Shown: positions 26,321-34,479, counted from the first letter of the stretch. The stretch: 64,000 nt of DNA from Alcanivorax sediminis (GCF_009601165.1 NZ_WIRE01000002.1:1-64000), one strand, 5' to 3'. Made by a program: numbers and translations. Notes: generated by a model from the sequence alone, not told the origin.

Positions 26321-28225
26321 TTAAAACTCGTAGCCGATGGCAACGCGGTAATGCCGCTCTGGCAACGGATAGAGTGTCGTGCCACCGGTCCCTGCACTGT
26401 AAACGCCGTAGTCCGCCACCAGATGGTTTTCCAGGTTGTAACCACCGGCGCGCAGGTAGGCGCCGCGGTAGCGGGCGGTCAGCTGCAGGTCGGTGCTGCG
26501 GTAATGATCCAGTTTGGTGTATTCGTTGGCCAGGTCGCTGTCATAGTGACGATCACCGAGATAACGATGGCTCAGCTGGGCAGACAGCCAGGGTAGCGCC
26601 TGCCAGTCGGCGCTCACACTCATGGTGTGCTCTGGCACCAGGGGCACATCATTGCCGCTGTACTGGCCACCATCGAAACGGGCCTGTTGAGCGCTGGCGT
26701 TGGCCGTCAGGGTCAGGTCCTTGTCCAGGCGCCAACGGGAATTGATGCTGATGCCCTTGTGAACGGTGGGATCATCCAGGTTGCGGTTGGTGAAGCTGGC
26801 GGGATCAAAGAGGATTTCATTCTCGATCTCGGCGCGCCACAGGGTCAGGGTGGAGTGCTGAATGCCTTCTGACCAGCTGGCGCCCAGGGTATAGGTGCGC
26901 CCGGTTTGCGGATCAATAGGTGGATTGAACGGGGTCAACTCGTCCAGATTGGCAATTCGAACGCTGCGCTGGGCACCGGCAAACAGGGCCAGGTTGCCCG
27001 TGAAGGTATAGCGCAGGCCACCCTCATACATTTCGCCGTCCTGCTCCTTGTTATCGCCTTCTCCGCTCAGGGTACTTTCCAGGCGGCGGGCACCGGCACT
27101 GACGGACAGCTTGGGCGTCACACTGACCAGATTGTGCAGGTACCAGGCTCGCTGATCCTGTTCCAGGTCCCGGTTGCCAAAGCTGGTGTCACTGACGTAG
27201 TCATACTTGTAGAGGTCAAAGCCCAGCGTCCAGTTGTGTACCGCGCCGCCAGTGGTGAGCTGTCCTTCCAGTTTTGGGGTCAGGCTGAAGGTATCAATCA
27301 CCGTATCGCTGGTATAGCTGCCGGAAACAAAATCGAACTCCTGATGCTGGCGGCGGCGCGCGGCGTCCAGTGTCAACGCAGTGCGGTCGGAGACGTTGAT
27401 GCGTAACCCGGGCATCAACCAGTAGCTGTTCTGATCCACATTGTCATCGGGGTTGTCGGTGCCTTCGGGATCGTTTCGGAATTGATTCTCCGTGGCAGTG
27501 ACACTGCGTCCACCAGGTAGCCCGGTGTATTGCTCTTGCCCAGTGGCGGTGAAATAAGCCTGGAAGCCTTCGCCCTGATAGCGCAGATCCGCGAACAGAT
27601 TCTTGTTACGGGTGCGATTGTTCTCCCGGTAGCCATCACTGCTCAGCGACTGGCCCGCCAGTGCGCCGCTCAGGTTCTCGCGGCCTGCGGTGGCATACAG
27701 CTGGCCGCCCTCGGTATTGAAACTGCCGGTGCTGGCTTCCACGCCCGCGCTGTTCTGGTAGCGCTGGCGAGTGATGATGTTGATAGTGCCGCCGGTGGCG
27801 CCATTCCCGTAAAGCGCGGCACCGGCGCCGGGCAAGATGTCGATGCGCTCGATGGCGGCCAAAGGAATGCCCGTGAGTTCCGGAGCGCCAAGGTCAATAC
27901 CGGTCAGGCGGCGGCCGTTGAGCAGAATCAGGGTGTTCTGGTTACCCGTGCCGCCAAAGCCCAGCAGGTCCACACTGGCGCCGGCCCCGTTGATACCGTA
28001 AAGCTGGCTGCTTTGCAGCCCGGCGACGGAGTCCAGTACTTCGGTGAGGTCGCTGGCGGGCAGGCTGTCGATCATCTGTCGATCAATCACAATCGTGCCG
28101 GTGGGCAGCTCGCTGGCCAGCTGCAGGCCGGCGGCGCCACTGACCTTCACGGCCTGAATGTCGTTGCTGGCCACGATCTGGCCACTGATGAGCAGGCTGG
28201 CTGCCAAAACAAGATTACGTTGCAT
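26321..28225 (-). CDS. TonB-dependent outer-membrane receptor, substrate uncertain
   Basis: This 634-residue outer-membrane receptor has a signal peptide (cleavage near residue 20, VAS-ND). The plug domain carries GTIVIDRQMIDSLPASDLTEVLD, ILLNGRRLTGIDLG and IERIDILPGAGAALYGNGATGG. The barrel ends in the outer-membrane signature YRVAIGYEF with terminal Phe. The TonB box is probably IQAVKVSG near residues 23-30. It would import a metal chelate or vitamin; the adjacent adenosyltransferase suggests a corrinoid. However, I found no cobalamin riboswitch in the 200 bases upstream, so iron chelates remain equally possible. Confidence 0.88.
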   Translation of the reverse strand: MQRNLVLAASLLISGQIVASNDIQAVKVSGAAGLQLASELPTGTIVIDRQMIDSLPASDLTEVLDSVAGLQSSQLYGINGAGASVDLLGFGGTGNQNTLILLNGRRLTGIDLGAPELTGIPLAAIERIDILPGAGAALYGNGATGGTINIITRQRYQNSAGVEASTGSFNTEGGQLYATAGRENLSGALAGQSLSSDGYRENNRTRNKNLFADLRYQGEGFQAYFTATGQEQYTGLPGGRSVTATENQFRNDPEGTDNPDDNVDQNSYWLMPGLRINVSDRTALTLDAARRRQHQEFDFVSGSYTSDTVIDTFSLTPKLEGQLTTGGAVHNWTLGFDLYKYDYVSDTSFGNRDLEQDQRAWYLHNLVSVTPKLSVSAGARRLESTLSGEGDNKEQDGEMYEGGLRYTFTGNLALFAGAQRSVRIANLDELTPFNPPIDPQTGRTYTLGASWSEGIQHSTLTLWRAEIENEILFDPASFTNRNLDDPTVHKGISINSRWRLDKDLTLTANASAQQARFDGGQYSGNDVPLVPEHTMSVSADWQALPWLSAQLSHRYLGDRHYDSDLANEYTKLDHYRSTDLQLTARYRGAYLRAGGYNLENHLVADYGVYSAGTGGTTLYPLPERHYRVAIGYEF

Positions 28226-28429
28226 CGGTGTTCCACAACATTGATTAATGCCCGCTACGATGGCGAAAAACGCTCAGCAATTCCAGTGCATAGCGGTAAA
28301 TCCATGACAAATATAAGGGGAAAGGACGAAGTGAAAGGTGAGCGTTGAGAGGTAACTGGTGGGGAGGGAAGCCTGGTTAGCGGTGCCTGAGCAGGGCCCG
28401 GAACCAGGACGCCATCTCTGATGGCGGCG

Positions 28430-29305
28430 TTATTTTGTCAGTAGCGCCACTATTCTGCGGTTATGCGGAGCGGGGATCCCCAGCCTGCCAGCCTGTTTTA
28501 CCAACCAACCATTGATTGCCTCGATTTCGGTAATGGCGCCATGCTGCCAGTCCGCGCGCATGGAAGAGGTATTGCCTGCGGTAGCGCTAGCCACTGCCAG
28601 CACGCTGTTCAGTGAGTGGCCGGGCCAGCTGGGGTCAAGGGCCTGAAGAACGGCATCAGCCTCCGCACAAAGCTGTTCGGCCAACTGCCGCAGAGCGGGG
28701 TTGTCCACGATGTGACCATTGGGCACATCATGCAGCGCAGTCAGGGGATTGATCACCACGTTGGCCACCAGTTTTTTCCATTGCGGCGTATGGATATTTT
28801 CGCACCACTGCAAGTTGGGCCAGTGGGACTGTAGCTCTCTGAACCAGCCAGGTTCGTCAATCGGACCGCCCAGCCAGGTGGTGTTTTCCGCAACGATCTG
28901 GTGATGTGGGTGTTGGCCCTTTACCGCGCTGGTGGAGACAGCATCCACAATGGCCACCCCCATTGGCAGGAGCCCATCCAGCGCGCCGAGGCCGTTCTGG
29001 AAACGAACCACCAGACTGTCTGGGTGGATTCGGTGGGTAATGGGCGAAAGGGCAAATTGGCTATAGGGCGTTTTCACCGCGACGAGCAAGTGGTCGATGG
29101 GGCCGGTCAGGGCCTCCGGGGCCAGGACCGGGAGTGTGAAGGTCGTGCTATGCCCATCCGGCAGTTGCAGGATTTTTGTCAGGGACACGCCGTTCCCCGA
29201 CTTGATAACGGTTACCGAGTGCCCCGCCTGCAGCAGGTGCCAGGCGGCCAGGGTGCCCATGTTGCCGGCGCCCAGTAAATACCAGTGGGGGAGTGGGGGT
29301 GTCAT
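28430..29305 (-). CDS. Ketopantoate reductase family protein (ApbA/PanE)
   Basis: This 291-residue NADPH-dependent reductase has an N-terminal Rossmann motif GAGNMG at residues 9-14 and the second-domain signature WKKLVANVVINPLTAL, with the catalytic Lys and the conserved Asn pair. PanE reduces 2-dehydropantoate to pantoate for coenzyme A synthesis. The family also contains paralogues of other function, so the symbol is withheld. The start is the ATG at 29305 (MTPPLPHW). The frame is open 40 codons further upstream, but that portion overlaps the next gene. Confidence 0.85.
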   Translation of the reverse strand: MTPPLPHWYLLGAGNMGTLAAWHLLQAGHSVTVIKSGNGVSLTKILQLPDGHSTTFTLPVLAPEALTGPIDHLLVAVKTPYSQFALSPITHRIHPDSLVVRFQNGLGALDGLLPMGVAIVDAVSTSAVKGQHPHHQIVAENTTWLGGPIDEPGWFRELQSHWPNLQWCENIHTPQWKKLVANVVINPLTALHDVPNGHIVDNPALRQLAEQLCAEADAVLQALDPSWPGHSLNSVLAVASATAGNTSSMRADWQHGAITEIEAINGWLVKQAGRLGIPAPHNRRIVALLTK

Positions 29306-29399
29306 GACTGCATGGTATGACAGCGGATCTTGAAAGTCTGCCGTTGGGTCAGCGGCTGGCCGGGGTCTGACGCGTACAAGGCCGCAGTGATGTCCCGGG

Positions 29400-30350
29400 T
29401 CAGCCGTTGGCCACGGCAGCCACAATACGTTTCTCAGAAACGGATAACGTCAGCTCAGCGTTGGCTTTTTCAAACAGCTTTTCAGGCTCGATGGCGCCCT
29501 CGGAACAGGTTAGTGCCATGCTGACCTGCAGGCTGATGAAGCCGGCAGCGGTCTGGTAAGCACGGTGGTTTAGGGTTTCATACAGACGCCGGAAGCTGCC
29601 GGGATCGCAATGTTGAAGGTCTGGCTGCCAGGTAATCAGGCAGAACAGATCCGGCTGGATTCGGCACAGGGTGTCCATGGGGCGCACTGACTGGCGCAGT
29701 CGCCGGCTGAAAGCCAGCACCCCTTGCTGCATGACCTTCTGGCCACGTTGTTGCTGCAAGGACTCGAATTCTTCCAGACGCAACAGGATCAGGCAGGCGG
29801 CGCCGCCGCGTTTCTCTGCTTGCTTGAGGGCGTTTTGCAGTGAACGGTTGCTGTCCTGACGGTTGCCAAAGCCGGTGAGAGGGTCCACCAGGGCCTGTTT
29901 CTTGAGCTGACGGTTGAAGGTCAGCATGCGCTGGTAGTCGGCCTGAACCCGGTTATGGCGCTGGATGATTCGGTCGGCGGCCATGACGCGATGCTGCAGT
30001 TGCTCGGTCATGGAAGACTTTGAGACGAAGTCATCGACACCTTGATCGAAGGCTTGCTGCAGGGCATCCACCCCTTCCCGGGCCGTGAGCAGCAGCACAT
30101 AGGTGTAGCGGTTACTGGCTTCGTCGTTTTGGCGAATGCGACGGGTCAATTCCAGCCCGTCCATGCCTGGCATGAGCCAGTCGGCCACCACCAGATCTGC
30201 AGGTTGCTGGGCCAGTTGACCCAGCGCGTCCTGAGCACTGTTGGCATGACGAATGTGGGTGTAACCGGCGGCAGCCAGGGTACGATTGACCACCGCCGCT
30301 GAGAAGCGGGCGTCATCGACGACCAGAATTTCCATTTCGGCAGAGTTCAT
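29400..30350 (-). CDS. Response regulator with degenerate GGDEF domain
   Basis: The N-terminal receiver domain (residues 1-125) has acidic DD at 12-13, phospho-acceptor Asp in VVADWLMPGMDG near 57, and Lys in DDFVSKSS. A coiled helix links it to a diguanylate cyclase-like domain (LVDPLTGFGNRQD at about 155). The GGDEF signature position reads RIQPDLFCLI, so the catalytic motif is lost and no cyclase activity is expected. It may sense c-di-GMP signals or act through protein contacts. A second ATG exists at 30335. Its signalling partner is not adjacent. Confidence 0.85.
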   Translation of the reverse strand: MNSAEMEILVVDDARFSAAVVNRTLAAAGYTHIRHANSAQDALGQLAQQPADLVVADWLMPGMDGLELTRRIRQNDEASNRYTYVLLLTAREGVDALQQAFDQGVDDFVSKSSMTEQLQHRVMAADRIIQRHNRVQADYQRMLTFNRQLKKQALVDPLTGFGNRQDSNRSLQNALKQAEKRGGAACLILLRLEEFESLQQQRGQKVMQQGVLAFSRRLRQSVRPMDTLCRIQPDLFCLITWQPDLQHCDPGSFRRLYETLNHRAYQTAAGFISLQVSMALTCSEGAIEPEKLFEKANAELTLSVSEKRIVAAVANG

Positions 30351-30432
30351 TGGCGTTCTTGTTGTTTTTTGTAATCTGTGAACTATAGCCGGTTTTTTGT
30401 TGATTGAAAATTAGCCTAATACGAAGTGGGAA

Positions 30433-31977
30433 TCATTCTTTAAAGGCCCCTTTGCGCTGGATCAGATAAATCAGTCCCAGCACGGGCACCCCCATCAGGC
30501 TGGCCAGCAGGAAGAAGCCAGGATAACCCAGGTTATCCACCATGCTGCCGGAGTAGCCACCGATGGTTTTCGGCAGCAGGGTCATCAGTGAGCTGAAGAT
30601 GGCGTATTGCACAGCGGTGAAGGACACATTGGTTAGCTGGGACAGGAATGCCACAAAGGCGGCGCTGGCCAATCCTGCGCTGAGGTTGTCGGCCGAGATC
30701 ACCACATAGAGGATGCGGATATCGTGGCCGGCCTGGGCCAGCCACAGGAACAGCAGGTTGGTGGCGACGGTCAGGATCGCACCAAGATACAGCACCTTGA
30801 TCACGCCATGGCGAACAGCCAGCAGGCCGCCAAGGAAGCCGCCAGCGATGGTCATGAACAGGCCGAAGGTTTTGACCACGGCGGCAATCTCGGTCTTGGT
30901 AAAGCCCATGTCCTCAAAGAACACATTGGAAATCACGCCAAGAACAATGTCTGAGATCCGGTAAAACCCCACAAAAAGCAGTATCACCAGCGCCAGCCGG
31001 GTGCCGTAACGGCGAAAGAAGTCCCGCACGGGTTCGATGTAGCTCTCTTCCACCAGCTGCTGTTCATAGAGTGGAGTCAGTGCCATCAGTTTCACGACCA
31101 TGAGGACCACCGCGATGGCAAGAGCCAATCGGCAAGACTCGACGATGAGGCCTGACAGGGGCGAGTTGTGGACGATATCGTTGAGTGCACTCCGTAACGC
31201 TGCAGCCTCTGGCCCAGTCACAATGTACATGGCCACGAAAGTCGTTATGCCGACCACAAAGATGCTCAGGAAGCGCAGGTATTGCCGGCTGTTGTACTGA
31301 CTGGATGATGGTCTGGGGTTTTCCGGTTCGCGAATAATCAGCGTGGTGATAGCCCCCACCAGCATGGTCAGGGCCATCAAGGCGTAGGTGGTTTGCCAGG
31401 CGCTGTAGCTGTAGGCCTCGCTGGTGGAGCCCAGTTGGCTGGCCAGTACCAGTGATCCGGCCCCGGAGGTAAGCATGCCTATCCGGTACCCGGCGATGTA
31501 GGACGAAGACATCAGGGCCTGGAGCTCTACCCCGGCGGACTCGATACGGTAGGCATCAATCACAATATCCTGGGTAGCCGCGGTGAAGCCCAGCATCACT
31601 ACGGTGAGTGCCATCAGGTTGAGGGCGCCGGGCTGGGTAGGATCGACCTGGGCAATGGTGAAGATCGATAGTGCGACGGCCAGTTGCGACACCAACAGCC
31701 AGGCTCGGCGCCGGCCCAGCAAGCGGGTCAGGCCCGGAACCGGAAGTCGATCAATCAGCGGTGCCCAGAGGAACTTGAACGAATAGGCCAGCGCGGCCCA
31801 GCTAAAGTAGGTGACGGTGGAGCGGTCCACACCGGCTTCACGCAGCCAGAGAGAAAGTGAGGAAAAAATCAGCAGTAACGGAATCCCGGCAGAAAACCCG
31901 TAAAAAAACATGGTGACGACACGGGGGTGCAGGAAGGCTTTCAACGACTGCTGCCAGCTGGAGGTTTGTGAGGGCAT
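30433..31977 (-). CDS. ampG: Muropeptide permease AmpG
   Basis: AmpG is a major-facilitator-family inner-membrane permease that imports GlcNAc-anhydroMurNAc peptides for cell-wall recycling. The 514-residue product has about 14 membrane helices and the AmpG blocks SLSLWLREAGVD, SWAALAYSFKFLWAPLIDR, ATQDIVIDAYRIE and NLSAGLASAAFVAFLSQLTN. It supplies the substrate of AmpD, whose gene lies about 13 kb away in this window. It appears monocistronic. Confidence 0.92.
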   Translation of the reverse strand: MPSQTSSWQQSLKAFLHPRVVTMFFYGFSAGIPLLLIFSSLSLWLREAGVDRSTVTYFSWAALAYSFKFLWAPLIDRLPVPGLTRLLGRRRAWLLVSQLAVALSIFTIAQVDPTQPGALNLMALTVVMLGFTAATQDIVIDAYRIESAGVELQALMSSSYIAGYRIGMLTSGAGSLVLASQLGSTSEAYSYSAWQTTYALMALTMLVGAITTLIIREPENPRPSSSQYNSRQYLRFLSIFVVGITTFVAMYIVTGPEAAALRSALNDIVHNSPLSGLIVESCRLALAIAVVLMVVKLMALTPLYEQQLVEESYIEPVRDFFRRYGTRLALVILLFVGFYRISDIVLGVISNVFFEDMGFTKTEIAAVVKTFGLFMTIAGGFLGGLLAVRHGVIKVLYLGAILTVATNLLFLWLAQAGHDIRILYVVISADNLSAGLASAAFVAFLSQLTNVSFTAVQYAIFSSLMTLLPKTIGGYSGSMVDNLGYPGFFLLASLMGVPVLGLIYLIQRKGAFKE

Positions 31978-32051
31978 GGATGGATTAACAGGCTCTTCCG
32001 GTGGGCGAAGGAATCATCATAGACACTTTGTCTCCGGGGAGCGATGAGGGT

Positions 32052-32360
32052 TCAGTCGTTCCACGTCACAAAATAGGCTTTGGCCACTCGGCCGCCGGTG
32101 ACCGGGACATTTTCATCCAGTAGTCGCTGAATTTGCACTTCACCTGTCGGAGTGCCGGCCAGGGCGATGTGCCCGTCCCCGCGGAGCACCCGGTGCCAGG
32201 GAAGACGGCTGCCCGTCGGCAGCTGACTCATCAGCCGGCCGACGAAGCGGGCATGGCGCGGAAAGCCGGCCTGTCTGGCCACCGCACCATAGCTGCTGAC
32301 CTTGCCTGCCGGGATGGCGGCAACGATCTGGTAGACGGCGTCTCGGAATTCATCGTTCAT
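32052..32360 (-). CDS. Alkyltransferase-like protein (ATL, YbaZ-type)
   Basis: This 102-residue protein is homologous to the DNA-binding domain of O6-methylguanine-DNA methyltransferase. The active-site PCHRV is replaced by PWHRV near residue 54, the hallmark of ATL proteins. These bind O6-alkylguanine lesions, cannot remove the alkyl group, and hand them to nucleotide excision repair. The helix-turn-helix region (GKVSSYGAVARQAGFPRHARFVGRLM) is intact. The ATG at 32360 gives the family start; an in-frame start 12 codons upstream lies within a heptad tract. No strong Shine-Dalgarno is visible. Confidence 0.93.
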   Translation of the reverse strand: MNDEFRDAVYQIVAAIPAGKVSSYGAVARQAGFPRHARFVGRLMSQLPTGSRLPWHRVLRGDGHIALAGTPTGEVQIQRLLDENVPVTGGRVAKAYFVTWND

Positions 32361-32376
32361 AAGGGAAAGCTTTACG

Positions 32377-32400
32377 CCACAAGCGTCAAGCTGCAAGGGG
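32377..32400. repeat. Heptad tract (CAAGCNN) upstream of the ATL gene
   Basis: CAAGCGT-CAAGCTG-CAAGG follows a 7-bp period, the same type as the arms around the secA terminator. Confidence 0.5.
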
Positions 32401-32423
32401 AAATGCCTGATGCCGCCTGACGC

Positions 32424-32452
32424 AAAAAAAGGGCAGGCCCGAAGGCTTGCCC
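32424..32452 (-). terminator. Rho-independent terminator of the SDR gene
   Basis: On the minus strand the stem GGGCAAGCC / GGCCTGCCC with a TTCG loop is followed by seven T residues. It lies about 80 bases beyond the SDR stop codon. The A/T runs on both sides could make it act in both directions. Confidence 0.85.
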
Positions 32453-32474
32453 TTTATTGTCGCCAGCTGATCAT

Positions 32475-32530
32475 GCAGGCGTGTTGCGTGTTGCGTGTTG
32501 CGTGTTGCGTCACGCATGGCGCATGCAGCG
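32475..32530. repeat. GCGTGTT heptad array
   Basis: Four consecutive GCGTGTT units are followed by GCGTCAC, GCATGGC and GCATGCA, all in 7-bp register. The array ends at the SDR stop codon region (32532). It is a different unit from CGAGTTT but has the same period and position. Confidence 0.8.
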
Positions 32531-32531
32531 T

Positions 32532-33293
32532 TTAACGCAGGCCGCCATCCATATCGATGCATCGACCGGTGAAGTAGTCGGTCTCGAAGATGAAGGCCAC
32601 GGAGCGCGCGATGTGCTCGGCTTCACCCAGACGACGCAGCGGGACCGCCTGCACCAGACGCTCGCGGGCTTCCGGCTTCATGGCGGCCAGCATGTCGGTG
32701 TTGATGGTACCCGGGGCCACGGCGCCGGTGCGGATGTTGTAACGGGCCAGTTCCTTCGCCCACACCTCAGCCATGGCTGCAACGGCGGACTTGGCGGCAG
32801 AGTAGTTGCTCTGGCCGAAACTGCCGTGACGGGCCAGGGAAGAAATGTTGACGATCACGCCTTCTTCGGTGCCCAGCTCCAGCATTTTGGCGGCGGCTTC
32901 ACGGCCACACAGGAATACCCCGGTCAGGTTCACGTCGATCACGGCTTGCCATTGCTGCAGGCTCATCTTGCTCACTACTTCACCGTCCTTGAACTTCACC
33001 AGCAGGCCGTCACGGGTGATACCGGCATTGTTCACCAGACCGTGCAGAGCGCCGAAATCGTTGCCCACGTTGTTAAACAGGGCTTCAACGTCTTCTTCTT
33101 TCGCAACGTTGGCGATGTAGGCACGGGCGTCGCCACCGGCTTCCTTGCACGCGGCGACGGTGGCGTCGAGGTCTTCCTGGTTCAGGTCTACACAGGCGAT
33201 GCGCGCACCCTTGCCGGCGAAGTAGGTGGCAATACCGCGGCCCAGGCCACGACCCGCACCGGTCACTACAATCACTTTCTGGTTCAGATCCAT
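32532..33293 (-). CDS. Short-chain dehydrogenase/reductase, FabG-like
   Basis: This 253-residue NAD(P)H-dependent SDR has the cofactor motif TGAGRGLGRGI at residues 11-21, LVNNAG near 86, catalytic Ser in IVNISS near 150 and YSAAK near 165. The C-terminal end FTGRCIDMDGGLR is typical of 3-oxoacyl-ACP or acetoacetyl-CoA reductases. Acidic VDLN after the second strand would favour NAD(H), so this may not be the housekeeping FabG. It is monocistronic, with AAGGA ahead of the ATG. Confidence 0.88.
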   Translation of the reverse strand: MDLNQKVIVVTGAGRGLGRGIATYFAGKGARIACVDLNQEDLDATVAACKEAGGDARAYIANVAKEEDVEALFNNVGNDFGALHGLVNNAGITRDGLLVKFKDGEVVSKMSLQQWQAVIDVNLTGVFLCGREAAAKMLELGTEEGVIVNISSLARHGSFGQSNYSAAKSAVAAMAEVWAKELARYNIRTGAVAPGTINTDMLAAMKPEARERLVQAVPLRRLGEAEHIARSVAFIFETDYFTGRCIDMDGGLR

Positions 33294-33430
33294 GGTGATT
33301 CCTTACACTGTCGGTTCTCGATGAGGGCGATTATGGTGGTCGACCCCGGCCAGACCAATGACCGGATTGCTCAGGCCCCCGGGAAAGCGGGGAAAAACGT
33401 CAGGAAAGCAGAACCAGCAAGGAATCGATA

Positions 33431-34108
33431 ATGGATCAGATTGCGCAGGCCCGGGCCTTTGTCTATCAGCACAGTCATGCGGCACTGGCCACCGTGGATA
33501 GCAAGGGGCAGCCCCTCGCCACTGCAGTGAATGTGGTGCCGGATGGACAGGGGAGCCTGCTCATGCTGATGAGCGATCTGGCCGAGCATACCGTTAATAT
33601 CCGTCATCACCCTGCGGTCTCCCTGATGTGGGTCGAGGAGGCACACAGCGACTGGCAGGCAGCACAGCGACTCTCCGTGACCGGAGAGCTTGAGCAGGTA
33701 CCCGTGGAAGCTGGTGAGCGGTTTCTGCAGGTATTCCCACACATGCGTGACTACCTGCAGCTGGACTTCCACTTCTATGCCTTAAGGCCCTTAAAAGTGC
33801 GCTGGATCCCAGGGTTCGGCAAGGCCGCGTGGCTGGAGGGGGCAGCGCTGCTGCCGGCACATGGCTGGGATCTGGCCCGCGAGCAGGGCATGGTGGAACA
33901 TATGAATGCGGACCACAGTGATGCCTGTGATCACTACCTGAGCCTGCTGGGTTGCCCCGGTGAAGGGGCGGTGATGCTGGCGGTGGATCCCTGGGGGAGC
34001 TGGCTGTTGCATGAAGGCAACCTGCACCGCCTGCCTTTCGCCAACCGTGCCGAGGATGCCGTTCAGGTCCGTGAAGCGCTGGTTGCTCTGGCGCGTACCC
34101 CCGTTTAG
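33431..34108 (+). CDS. HugZ-like heme utilisation protein (PPOX fold plus DUF2470)
   Basis: This 225-residue protein has an N-terminal split-barrel flavin/heme-binding domain of the pyridoxamine phosphate oxidase type (AALATVDSKGQPLATAVN ... MSDLAEHTVNI). The C-terminal DUF2470 domain has the motif MVEHMNADHSDACDHY. This combination is that of HugZ/HutZ proteins, which bind or degrade heme. The AAGGAATCGATA stretch precedes the ATG at 33431. It is divergent from the SDR gene. No heme uptake genes are adjacent, so the role is inferred from domains. Confidence 0.85.
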   Translation: MDQIAQARAFVYQHSHAALATVDSKGQPLATAVNVVPDGQGSLLMLMSDLAEHTVNIRHHPAVSLMWVEEAHSDWQAAQRLSVTGELEQVPVEAGERFLQVFPHMRDYLQLDFHFYALRPLKVRWIPGFGKAAWLEGAALLPAHGWDLAREQGMVEHMNADHSDACDHYLSLLGCPGEGAVMLAVDPWGSWLLHEGNLHRLPFANRAEDAVQVREALVALARTPV

Positions 34109-34124
34109 GCAGGGCCTGATTTAC

Positions 34125-34188
34125 GGTGGGAGCCGGCCTGCCAGCGAAGTCTTTGCCAGGCTTTTCGGGTGCAGGCACGCTCCCACAG
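34125..34188. repeat. Paired inverted REP-like elements
   Basis: GGTGGGAGCCGGCCTGCCAG with CGAAGTC (34125-34151) faces GCAGGCACGCTCCCACAG (34171-34188), giving two REP-type heads in opposite orientation, like a BIME unit. Confidence 0.65.
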
Positions 34189-34203
34189 AAAGGCCTTCCA
34201 TGG

Positions 34204-34294
34204 TGAGAAGCGAGGTACGAGTTTCGAGTTGCGAAGAGCAAAACACGGGTTTTGATTTAGATTTTCGAAACTCGAAACTCGTACCTCGCTGCTC
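34204..34294. repeat. Heptad hairpin element upstream of groESL
   Basis: The left arm has AGCGAGGTACGAGTTTCGAG, then TTGCGAAGAGCAAAA. The right arm is ATTTTCGAAACTCGAAACTCG then TACCTCGCT. The arms pair almost perfectly over about 27 bases, one of the best-conserved hairpins in the set. Confidence 0.88.
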
Positions 34295-34425
34295 TGTCAG
34301 GGGTGCCTGCGCGCGCCCACTGATATGCCTGCCCAGCGATTTTTTGCCCCCGCCCCCCTTGAATCCTCACCGGCAAGCCCCATTCCTGAGCCCGCAGACA
34401 GTCAAAGCGAAGCACGACTTGGCTG

Positions 34426-34453
34426 TTGACTGCGCTGTCATCATTACTATGAT
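34426..34453 (+). promoter_or_regulatory. Sigma-70 promoter of groESL
   Basis: TTGACT (34426-34431) and TATGAT (34448-34453) are separated by 16 bases, directly upstream of the CIRCE operator. Transcription would start near 34460, inside the operator. Confidence 0.75.
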
Positions 34454-34479
34454 TAGCACTCGACTCATTAGAGTGCTAA
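34453..34479 (+). promoter_or_regulatory. CIRCE operator (HrcA binding site) of groESL
   Basis: TTAGCACTC-N9-GAGTGCTAA is a perfect match to the CIRCE consensus, including the nine-base spacer. It overlaps the predicted transcription start, so HrcA would repress groESL under non-stress conditions. An hrcA gene is not in the window. Confidence 0.97.

Noticed and set aside
28226..28429. Cobalamin riboswitch upstream of the TonB receptor
   Set aside because: Read on the minus strand, no B12-box-like sequence could be found; a covariance search would be decisive.
32457..33431. 324-codon plus-strand frame
   Set aside because: Antisense to the SDR gene and running through the GCGTGTT array; no family match.
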